From assembly GCF_910592395.1 (NCBI RefSeq), contig NC_088316.1, positions 5,086,001 through 5,150,000 of the forward strand: DNA of 64,000 bases, written 5' to 3'. Position numbers and translations under genes: made by a program. Shown here piece after piece: positions 57,701-64,000 of the stretch. Under the pieces are notes generated by a model, which had not been told where the DNA came from, ran no database searches, and saw only the letters and a list, made by a program, of their open reading frames with translations. Position 1 is the first letter of the stretch, and each line of letters opens with the position of its first letter. This DNA comes from Lineus longissimus (Eukaryota > Nemertea > Pilidiophora > Heteronemertea > Lineidae).

Positions 57701-60700
57701 AAATGACTTCATACCAGTGCTTTCCGGCATCAAGCCTAACACTTCGCTATAATGTTCGAGGCAGACAATCGTACATTATCAAATAATCTTGTAAATAGTG
57801 TACAGTCATGCATGTATATATACGAGTCTTTTCTCATCAGTAGATGTATCGGCAACCGGCGACTGCAGATGTCAGAAGGCTGGTCATGATTTTGACTGGC
57901 AATCGTAGTGTTAAACTCGGTAACTAAAAATGACTAACCTCCAACTGATACTCCAATTCCTGGTTGATTGCCGGCACCTAAAAGTAAGAGCTGGAGAACT
58001 GGCAGCAGTGAAAAGAAATTCTCTCGTCCACTATACCCGTTAGGTTTCGGAAAAAGTTATGATGTAGTGCCGTTCACACTACACGAAAAAGGTAACATCG
58101 GATCCATGTATCTAAAATAACCCGCATCTACACATCACACTTAGATCCTGAATCACGCGAACTGGACAACACTAAAAAAAATAATCCGGAATTCCGATAC
58201 TCTTCTGTCAGCAGCTGCTAAGGTGGCGCATCTAAAGAGTGGCGTCATCATGCAAAACTTGACGTGACGCATAATGTGACGTGACTATAACACGACGTCT
58301 CCTCCACCTGTAATAAACGGCTAAGCCATTTTTCAGTTAAACTGGCCCAATCCACACGCTCATAACTTTTTCCCAGAGTTTATTAGCGAGTAACGCTTTC
58401 ACAGCCAAATAGATTCATCCAAGCCTGTCAAACCATGAAATTTTCGTTGCACGTTGTGTGAAGTGTGATAATATCCGGGATGGGGGGGGGGGGGGGGGGG
58501 GGTGAAATTAGGGGACTCCTACTTTTATGATTGCATGACATGTACATATCCGCAAAGACTGGACTTAAAGCTCCGCAATAAATCAAGTTTGATCAAAATT
58601 GAAGCACCCAGTCCACAGATATAGCAAATTAACTGTTTTATTTACATGTTACGTAACAGCCTTGATTAGGTTTCAAAGTAAAGTCAGGCGGCAGGTTTAC
58701 TGACATAGATCAGGCTGATGTGGGATTTCTCACTATAAATAGTATAAATTTGTCTGTATTACCTTACCTTATTATAAGGTACATGTATATCGAAGCTTTG
58801 AATTAGAAATACATTATGATGGTTTAAGTATTGTATGAATTGATACATTTGATGCAATTTTTTGTAAAATGAATCAAATTCGAAAAATTAGTTAAGTTCT
58901 ATAAATTTGCGTAAATTGTCTGTAAAACCTAAATTGGATTATATTTGTGTGTGTGTGGGGGGGGGGGGGGGGTTGTTTACTGTGAGATTTGGCTTCTAAA
59001 AAAAATATAACCGGTTTTCCAAAGAAATTATAAATTAGATTAATTTATTTTTTGGAATAAAATAACCTCACATATCAGACTTCATATATCAATTTTAAGA
59101 GCTTTTATTGATATTTGTCCTCCCAAGTAAGGCGATAGCCTGATCTACATCACAACTTTTGGTGAGCACGCCGCCTGGCTCTAACAAGCCAGTTGCTAGC
59201 CTGATAAGGTAATCTAGTTGTAAAACACATAAATGGCTATATCTTCAAAATGGATGGAACAAATCGCATGGGGTTTTCTATATTGTATAAACTGTTAGGT
59301 GCAGTTTTGAAATCGTCTTAGAGCAGGAAATGGTAAAATACCTGGAGTCATGGCCCTTAACTCGCGAATCAGCTTTTTGACCACAACGGGTTAATTTAGG
59401 CCCAAAACCACATAAAGTAGCCAATTAGACTGAAACTTCATAATTTTCTTCATTTTAAACACACCTAATTCTAAATTTCAGAAAGAAAAATTTTAAATTG
59501 AAAATACTATTCAACGAGTATGGTGAGACCACGCATTGATCTCAAACTGAACGATTTTCGTGAACAAACGGGAACTGAACAGAACAGAACAGAACAGAAC
59601 AGGGAGTCGAATATACACTAATTTTGTCCTTGGCCCGACTCTCGTGACGCCATTTTTGACCTTGTCAGTGAGGAGGGCTCAACTCTCTCCATGGCCCTGG
59701 ACTCCATGGGCTGTCCTCGAAGAAACCGAGAAGGACCACGTGACTACACATAACGAGCACGTGACATGTCGACAAAAAGCACGGTTTTTTACCCAATTCA
59801 TGATTTTTAATTAGGAATTTAATGCGATCGTGTACACAAATTATAATACGGCTGTATGTATGTTGCTTTTGTTGTATTTCATTTCCTTTATCTTTGACTG
59901 ACTTTTGTTGGACCAAAGATATATAAATTTTATATGTAATACGTGCATAGTTCGATCGGGCCGTGGATTATTTTGTATTGAATTAATATTATGATAACAA
60001 AGGGGTCCTGTCATCAAAACATGATTCACGTGATAAATATGGGTTCGGCTGGGTTCGAGTGCAACTTCTACACAACATGGGCATTTTTGACATGATACAA
60101 CCCTCATCACTTTTCCAACCGAAATCGTCCTAGTGACTCGAGCACGAGTCATCTTTGTCCGAAGGTGGAGTTGGATGTATACTGTACCCCAAGATATATG
60201 ATACGGCTTAACCCGCTGGCCATAGAGGATTTCCTTAATGGCCTATTGGTTGGCGCTGACATGTAAAGTAGCGTAGAGCGCATGGGTGACCAGCGCCTAT
60301 GATAAATTGAATAAGTCTGAAAAATGCTATCCTTACCCCCGGCTCCACCATGGTAAATACCAGCGCCTGCAATTAAAATTAGGATGCAGTTGGACATGTA
60401 CCTAAGCGTGACAATGTGGCAATATAGATAAGTCATACGTCATGTATTTGTGCTCATCGCGGCAGGGTACATACACTCGCCAATCAATCTGGTTGTTTTG
60501 TGGGCACCGCCTTTAATTGTGTTTTCCCTCTCGAGTAACTTTTTTAGCAAATAACTGCATCTGCAAATCTATTTACATATTTCATTTCTAAACGGCTATA
60601 TTGGTTTCATACCTCCGGCTCCAAGAATGTGGTGGTAGAGGCCGCCTGCAATGAACAAATAAACAAACACCTATAGTGATTACACACTACAAACATTGAT

Positions 60701-63700
60701 CAAAATCACTAGCAACAGACAATATTCAGCGTCTGGTTGTTCACGTACTTTCGGACATTTCTCAAACAAAAAGCTTCAAAGGTTAAAAGAATGAAAAAAT
60801 GCTGTTGCTTTTGAGTGCTCAAAGACGCATGCAATGACCGAAACCTTGGTGTAAACAAGATATTGAAATCGCTGCGACCTGTCGCATGCGACAAAAATCT
60901 CGCATTTTATGCGGCAAAATCGACATTCTGTAGCTACTCCCCTCGGCCTGTCATGTATCTATGAACACCATTCGTTGAGTGATGTGAGGTCAGTTTCATG
61001 TAAAATCCTTTGTTTTGCGATATTGTTTGTGCCACAGCAAAATCATATTTGTAAACATTACTTTAAAAATTCTACCAACTTTTAATCAATAATTTATGCA
61101 TATCAGCTTCCAACAATTTTGTTGAGTCATTTATATTAACTAAAGTATTACCTCTTCTTCCAACTCTATAATTTCGTCGGCCTGAAATCAGACATTCCTT
61201 TTTGTGAGTAACAGCTGGTTGCGATCGCTTACCATCAACATATAGCATCACGAATGTTTGCGATATATACCGATACCCACTACGGATGTAGTGGAGAGGC
61301 AAAGCCTTTGCATCCACCTCAGGCAAAAGCTATACAGAGACGGTCGTGTTATCGGTTTGCAACTTTTTTTAGTAAATAACTGCATCCGCAAATATCCATG
61401 CAGTATTTATTTATTTTAATTAAAAAACGGCTATGTTGGTTTCATACCTCCGGCTCCGTGAATGTTATGGAAGAGGCCCCCTGCAATGAACAAATAAAAC
61501 AAACGCCTAAAGTGATTACACACTACAAATAATTATCAAAATCACTAGCAACAGACAATATTCAGCTACTGGTTGTTCACGGACTTTCGCACATTTCTCA
61601 AACAGAAAGCTTCAAAGGTTTAACGAAGTATGAATACTCCATATACAAATTTTGTTGGTTTTGAGTGATCAAAGACGCATAGAATGACCCAAACCCTGGT
61701 GTAAACAAGATATTGAAATCGCTGCGACCTGCCACATGCGATAAAAATCTCGCATTTTATGCGACAAAATCGACATACTGTAGCTACTCCTCTGCACCAT
61801 TCGTTGAGTGATGTGAGGTCAGTTTCATGTAAAATCCGTTGTTTGGCGATATTGTTTGTGCCCCAGCAAAATCATATTTGTAAACATTACCTTAAATATT
61901 CTACCAACTTTTAATCAATAATTTATGCATATCAACTTCAAACAATTTGGTCGAGTCATTTATATTAACTAAAGTATTACCTCTTCTTCCACCTCTATAA
62001 TTTCGTCGGCCTGAAATAAGACATTACTATTTTGTGAATAACAGCTGGTTGCGATTCCTTACCATCAACATATAGCATCACGAATGTTTGCGAAATACAC
62101 CGATACCCACTACGGATGTAGTGGAAAGGCAAAGCCTTTGCATCCACCTCAGGCAAAAGCTATACAGAGACGGTCGTGTTATCGGTTTGTAACTTTTTTT
62201 AGTAAATAACTGCATCCGCAAATCTCCATGCAGTATTTATTTATTTCAATTAAAAGACGGCTATGGTGGTTTCATACCTCCGGCTCCGTGAATGTTATGG
62301 AAGAGGCCGCCTGCAATGAACAAATAAAACAAACGCCTATAGTGATTACACACTACAAATAATGATCAAAATCAATAGCAACAGACAATATTCAGCTACT
62401 GGTTGTTCACGGACTTTCGTATATTTTTCAAACAGAAAGCTTCAAAGGTTTAACACAGTATAAATACTCCATATACAAATTTTGTTGCTTTTGAGTGATC
62501 AAAGACGCATGGAATGATCGAAACCCTGGTGTAAACAAGATATTGAAATCGCTGCGACCTGCCACATGCGACAAAAATCTCGCATTTTATGCTAAAAAAT
62601 CGACATTCTGTAGCTACTCCCCTCGGCCTGTCATGTATCTATGGACACCATTCGTTGAGTGATGTGAGGTCAGTTTCATGTAAAATCCGTTTTTGGCGAT
62701 ATTGTTTGTGCCCCAGCAAAATCATATTTGTAAACATTACTTTGAAATTCTACCAACTTTTAATAATTAATTTATGCATATCGACTTCCAACAATTTTGT
62801 TGAGTCATTTATATTAACTAAAGTATTACCTCTTCTTCCACCTCTATAATTTCGTCGGCCTGAAATAAGACATTACTATTTTATGAGTAACAGCTGGTTG
62901 CGATTGCTTACCATCAACATATAGCATCACGAATGTTTGCGATATATACCGATAGCCAGTACGGGTGCAGTGTAGAGGCAAAGTCTTTGCATCCACCTCA
63001 GGCAAAAGCTATACAGAGACGGTCGTGTTATCGGTTTGTAACTTTTTTTAGTAAATAACTGCATCCGCAAATCTACATGCAGTATTTATTTATTTCAATT
63101 AAAAAACGGCTATGGTGGTTTCATACCTCCGGCTCCGTGAATGTTATGGAAGAGGCCACCTGCAATGAACAAATAAAACAAACGCCTATAGTGATTACAC
63201 ACTACAAATAATGATCAAAATCAATAGCAACAGACAATATTCAGCTTCTGGTTGTTCACGGACTTTCGTATATTTTTCAAACAGAGAGCTTCAAAGGTTT
63301 AACGCAGTAAAAATACTCCATGAACAAGTTTTGTTGCTTTTGAGTGATCAAAGACGCATGGAATGACCCAAACCCTGGTGTAAACAAGAGATTGAAATCG
63401 CTGCGACCTGCCACATGCGACAAAAATCTCGCATTTTATGCTACAAAATCGACATACTGTAGCTACTCCCCTGTAATGTATCTATGAACACCATTGAGTG
63501 ATGTGAGGTCAGTTTCATGTAAAATCCGTTGTTTGGTGATATTGTTTGTGCCCCAGGAAAATCATATTTGTAAACATTACTTTAAAAATTCTACCAACTT
63601 TTAATCAATAATTTATGCATATCAACTTCCAACAATTTTGTCGAGTCATTTATATTAACTAAAGTATTACCTCTTCTTCCACCTCTATAATTTCGTCGGC
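45682..63700 (-). CDS. Mosaic microexon gene, at least 19 exons (3' part in window)
   Basis: Minus-strand gene assembled from GT-AG bounded exons at 63,671, 63,127, 62,830, 62,278, 61,981, 61,448, 61,152, 60,613, 60,337, 57,939, 56,774, 54,875, 50,655, 50,270, 48,657, 47,496, 47,184, 46,526 and 45,682 (low ends). All internal exons are phase 1-1 and multiples of 3. The 881 nt join in frame to one reading frame with sense codons at every junction, ending at TAA 45,682. The product has alternating Arg-rich and Gly/His-rich short modules, Gly-rich linkers, two antistasin-like cysteine modules, a one-Cys-pair module and a tail ending SDSDEDDEDD. The composition suggests a secreted structural or matrix protein. 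The start and any signal peptide are beyond the right edge. Symmetric phase-1 exons can be duplicated or skipped without breaking the frame, and duplication is visible here. Each exon is described below. Confidence 0.7.
45805..45930. repeat. Cluster of CTAGTCCGA motifs
   Basis: Five copies of [C/G][A/C]TAGTCCGA within 110 bp, several preceded by CCG, plus a variant CTATTCCGA. Located within the last intron of the mosaic gene. Not explained by coding or a known TIR. Confidence 0.6.
46526..46549 (-). CDS. Microexon KANAASY
   Basis: 24 nt, acceptor cttacag, donor gtaagt, phase 1-1. Joins as L-KANAASY-G between the previous microexon and the terminal exon. No copy seen in the tandem units. Confidence 0.5.
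47184..47213 (-). CDS. Microexon ITSTDLFLPW
   Basis: 30 nt with acceptor cttccag and donor gtaagt, phase 1-1, giving I-TSTDLFLPW. I chose this acceptor over the nearer accag because only it keeps the frame. Paralogues in the tandem units are 6 nt shorter. Confidence 0.55.
47496..47606 (-). CDS. 111-nt exon TTDTSSGQFTIGGEFD...GNMCE
   Basis: 37 codons, acceptor tattcag, donor gtaagt, phase 1-1. Pattern TTDTSSGQFTIGGEFDIDMF then KGTCPPGSKKMGNMCE with one Cys pair. Three paralogous exons lie in the tandem units (6,367, 28,174, 38,747). The family is unknown; the two cysteines may form one disulphide. Confidence 0.65.
48657..48707 (-). CDS. Linker exon NPVNVASGGKVEVNTL
   Basis: 51 nt, acceptor atttcag, donor gtaagt, phase 1-1. 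Related to the Gly-rich exon at 39,715 (ending EVSTL) and to the linker at 50,655. Confidence 0.65.
50115..50205. repeat. 44-bp tandem duplication
   Basis: Two copies of TGACAAATTGTGAATTCAAA plus CAGATCACATGCATGATACA in a row. A single related copy is at about 54,800. Confidence 0.8.
50270..50359 (-). CDS. Antistasin-like cysteine exon, copy 2
   Basis: 90 nt, same splice signals and cysteine spacing as copy 1: GKKCGPLCRMFCPNGNVKDE then NGCPICKCK. Intron sequence on both sides matches 54,690-55,075, showing a block duplication that moved exon and flanks together. Confidence 0.7.
50655..50693 (-). CDS. Linker microexon KPVEVVGGGEVS
   Basis: 39 nt, acceptor atttcag, donor gtgagt, phase 1-1. 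Paralogous to NPVNVASGGKVEVNTL at 48,657, and its flanking introns match too. Its last base plus AA gives Glu before the next antistasin-like exon. Confidence 0.65.
51817..52059 (+). CDS. Doubtful ORF with hydrophobic start
   Basis: An 80-codon frame with a signal-peptide-like segment (VTAYGLIFLIAITFNSSGT) and two Cys near the end. No family, no splice evidence. It lies in an intron of the mosaic gene on the opposite strand. Probably chance. Confidence 0.12.
   Translation: MSFPNMVTAYGLIFLIAITFNSSGTLQIESGNFFPEYFCLRDTLFYCRTVKMVWVDTWAHWPGHNRIRRKDCPMICQVNQ
52645..52949 (-). CDS. Small ORF with one membrane segment, unrecognised
   Basis: The frame holds QSTRLLTTPSLDTKQCFDQD, then RTAEWRNVVGMVGVGSTLCC and a basic end FKKYNKDRSIL. 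One hydrophobic segment and an Arg/Ser-rich N-terminal part could suit a small mitochondrial inner-membrane subunit, but I cannot match a family. It sits in an intron of the mosaic gene on the same strand, which would also fit a retrocopy. Confidence 0.2.
53871..54026. mobile_element. 156-bp foldback element
   Basis: Near-perfect inverted repeat. The outer ends are AATTGAACCC and GGGTTCAATT. Inner arms TTGAGTTACCAAGACACTCT pair with the inverse across a short loop near 53,945. A small inner hairpin GTCCAAACCC / GGGTTTGGAC is present. Foldback MITE of unknown superfamily. Confidence 0.85.
54875..54964 (-). CDS. Antistasin-like cysteine exon, copy 1
   Basis: 90 nt, acceptor cttgcag, donor gtaagt, phase 1-1. 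It encodes GKKCGPLCRMFCPHGNVKDE then NGCPICKCK. The six cysteines in spacing C-x3-C-x3-C-x10-C-x2-C-x-C with a G-C near the end fit the antistasin-like domain, known from protease inhibitors and as structural modules of secreted proteins. It differs from copy 2 by His for Asn. Confidence 0.7.
55391..55782 (-). CDS. Possible alternative terminal exon or separate gene end
   Basis: After acceptor aattttcag a frame of 129 codons runs to TAG 55,391: CHVFPFKALEVASRHMSIFP, then MLAVAVNGKDDPRDVTMIF, MHAEILHYCYNKCVFVYSD and a C-terminus RGEGWSDHGWVHI. It starts in phase 1 with AA, exactly like the antistasin-like exons, so the exon at 56,774 could splice to it in frame. It looks globular and unlike the rest of the mosaic gene. 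I do not recognise the family. Alternatively it is the last exon of an unrelated minus-strand gene. Confidence 0.4.
56774..56809 (-). CDS. Microexon GGRPQLSVGMG
   Basis: 36 nt, acceptor tttttcag, donor gtaaga, phase 1-1. The SVGMG end resembles VSVG of the previous exon, so the two are probably duplicates. Its last base plus AA of the next exon gives Glu (VGMG-E-GKKC). Confidence 0.55.
57090..57513. mobile_element. MITE with CTAAAGCTGTGT termini
   Basis: About 424 bp. The left end CTAAAGCTGTGTCTTACTG is inverted at the right end (CAGTGGGAACACAGCTTTAG). The interior is rich in AAAACGTTTT and AACGGTTT motifs. Target duplication is not clear. Terminus type and size suggest Harbinger or a related superfamily. 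It lies in an intron of the mosaic gene. Confidence 0.65.
57939..57977 (-). CDS. Microexon AGNQPGIGVSVG
   Basis: 39 nt, acceptor cttttag, donor gttagt (weaker), phase 1-1. Gly-rich linker. It lies between the microexon array and the cysteine exons. Confidence 0.5.
58200..58480. repeat. Dispersed repeat shared with tandem units
   Basis: Diverged copy of the unit sequence at about 1,005-1,240 (landmarks TTTTCAGTTAAACT, AATCCACACG, AACGCTTTCA, CATGAAATTTTCGT). Because the frame is broken here, the ORF at 985-1,209 and its copies are probably not genes. Confidence 0.6.
58483..58502. repeat. Poly-G tract
   Basis: A G run of about 20 next to the left end of the Kolobok-type element. A second G run is at 58,957-58,973 after a TG repeat. 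Confidence 0.9.
58509..59356. mobile_element. Kolobok-type element relative, about 850 bp
   Basis: The right end (CCTGGAGTCATGGCCC then TTAA at 59,357-59,360) and interior pieces (TTTTATGATTGCATGACATG, AACAAGCCAGTTGCTAGCCT) match the elements at 8,774 and 14,126. The left terminus is eroded. No transposase frame. Confidence 0.75.
60337..60366 (-). CDS. Microexon AGIYHGGAG
   Basis: 30 nt, acceptor aattgcag, donor gtaagg, phase 1-1. A shortened relative of the GGLYHHILGAG module. Confidence 0.6.
60613..60645 (-). CDS. Microexon GGLYHHILGAG (diverged copy 4)
   Basis: 33 nt, phase 1-1, cattgcag acceptor, gtatga donor. Same module as GGLFHNIHGAG with Tyr, His and Leu substitutions that keep the pattern G-G-L-aromatic-H. 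The oldest-looking copy of the array. Confidence 0.6.
61152..61181 (-). CDS. Microexon RRNYRVGRR, copy 4
   Basis: 30 nt, phase 1-1. Val in place of the Gly of the other copies, so the copies are not all recent duplicates. Confidence 0.6.
61448..61480 (-). CDS. Microexon GGLFHNIHGAG, copy 3
   Basis: 33 nt, phase 1-1. The first two bases are GG rather than GC or GT, still giving Gly at the junction. Confidence 0.6.
61981..62010 (-). CDS. Microexon RRNYRGGRR, copy 3
   Basis: 30 nt, phase 1-1, same splice signals as copies 1 and 2. Confidence 0.6.
62278..62310 (-). CDS. Microexon GGLFHNIHGAG, copy 2
   Basis: 33 nt, phase 1-1, cattgcag acceptor and gtatga donor. Spacing to copy 1 is 849 bp. Confidence 0.6.
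62830..62859 (-). CDS. Microexon RRNYRGGRR, copy 2
   Basis: 30 nt, phase 1-1, identical in protein to the copy at 63,671. Spacing to it is 841 bp. Confidence 0.6.
63127..63159 (-). CDS. Microexon GGLFHNIHGAG, copy 1
   Basis: 33 nt, acceptor cattgcag, donor gtatga, phase 1-1. Gly/His-rich module. The donor is weaker than those of most other exons but identical in the other copies. Confidence 0.6.
63671..63700 (-). CDS. Microexon RRNYRGGRR, copy 1
   Basis: 30 nt, acceptor atttcag, donor gtaata, phase 1-1. Arg-rich module with one Tyr. Farthest upstream exon that I can support in the window. Confidence 0.6.
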
Positions 63701-64000
63701 CTGAAATAAGACATTACTATTTTATGAGTAACAGCTGGTTGCGATTGCTTACCATCAACATATAGCATCACGAATGTTTGCGATATATACCGATAGCCAG
63801 TACGGGTGCAGTGTAGAGGCAAAGTCTTTGCATTCGCCTCAGGCAGAAGCTATACGGAGACAGTTGTGTTTTCGGTTTGTTCGGAATTATGAAGTTATAA
63901 ACCAGCAACATGTATCTGCAAAATGCAGTCTTCTTCTCTCAAAGACATTCAAATCTGGTCCTAATTTTATCATATCGCAAAATCGCACCTTTCATCCCAA

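Larger units (their letters stand above)
60480..63900 (-). repeat. Tandem array with about 840-bp period carrying microexons
   Basis: Four copies of a block holding one GGLFHNIHGAG-type and one RRNYR-type microexon with their introns. Exon spacings are 829-849 bp. The three right copies are very similar, the left one more diverged. Each block also has a conserved stretch (PEVDAKALPLHYIRSGYRYI then SQTFVMLYVD) before a gtaagc donor, but no acceptor gives it the phase needed to join the microexons. Confidence 0.85.

Overview
Eukaryotic genomic DNA from a metazoan, most likely an aquatic invertebrate. The evidence is GT-AG introns, very small in-phase exons, CR1/L2-type LINEs, Kolobok, Mutator-like, Harbinger and mariner elements, PAN and antistasin-like domains, and AT-rich gene-poor DNA. 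No bacterial-type genes, tRNA or rRNA genes or CRISPR arrays were seen. I cannot name the species.

Left part (1-39,064): a tandem array of a unit that is about 10 kb long before insertions. Unit 1 (1 to about 14,065) is cut by the window edge and carries a 4.3 kb nest of DNA transposons at 6,993-11,284. Unit 2 (about 14,066-31,620) carries a Kolobok-type MITE, a 5'-truncated LINE and a 5.5 kb block with two more LINE fragments (21,600-27,103). Unit 3 (31,621-39,064) stops where the sequence diverges. Each unit has plus-strand exon candidates (a PAN/apple exon, a Myb/SANT-like ORF, and an unrecognised exon best preserved in unit 2) and minus-strand copies of two small exons belonging to the gene on the right. 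It also has a 136-bp satellite whose copy number differs between units. Individual exons have decayed independently in different copies.

Middle (39,065-45,681): one large Gly-rich phase-1 exon (39,715-39,921), then a decayed Harbinger transposase start that runs into a 30-bp minisatellite encoding Gly-His-Gly-His-Gly-Gly-Arg-Phe-Gly-Phe repeats (40,939-41,670). The rest is sequence without a gene I can support, plus a mariner-type MITE.

Right part (45,682-64,000): the main find. A minus-strand gene can be assembled from at least 19 exons, most only 24-51 nt long. Every internal exon starts and ends in phase 1, and together they read through without a stop. In transcript order it has an alternating array of two microexons (RRNYR[V/G]GRR and GGLFHNIHGAG types, repeated about every 840 bp), then Gly-rich microexons, two antistasin-like cysteine exons separated by a linker exon, a 111-nt one-Cys-pair exon, two more microexons and an acidic C-terminus. 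The 5' end lies beyond the window. It looks like a secreted mosaic or structural protein that grows by microexon duplication, and I do not recognise a described family. The 111-nt exon and its partner microexon are the same pair found in the tandem units on the left, so the left array partly consists of duplicated 3' material of this gene family.
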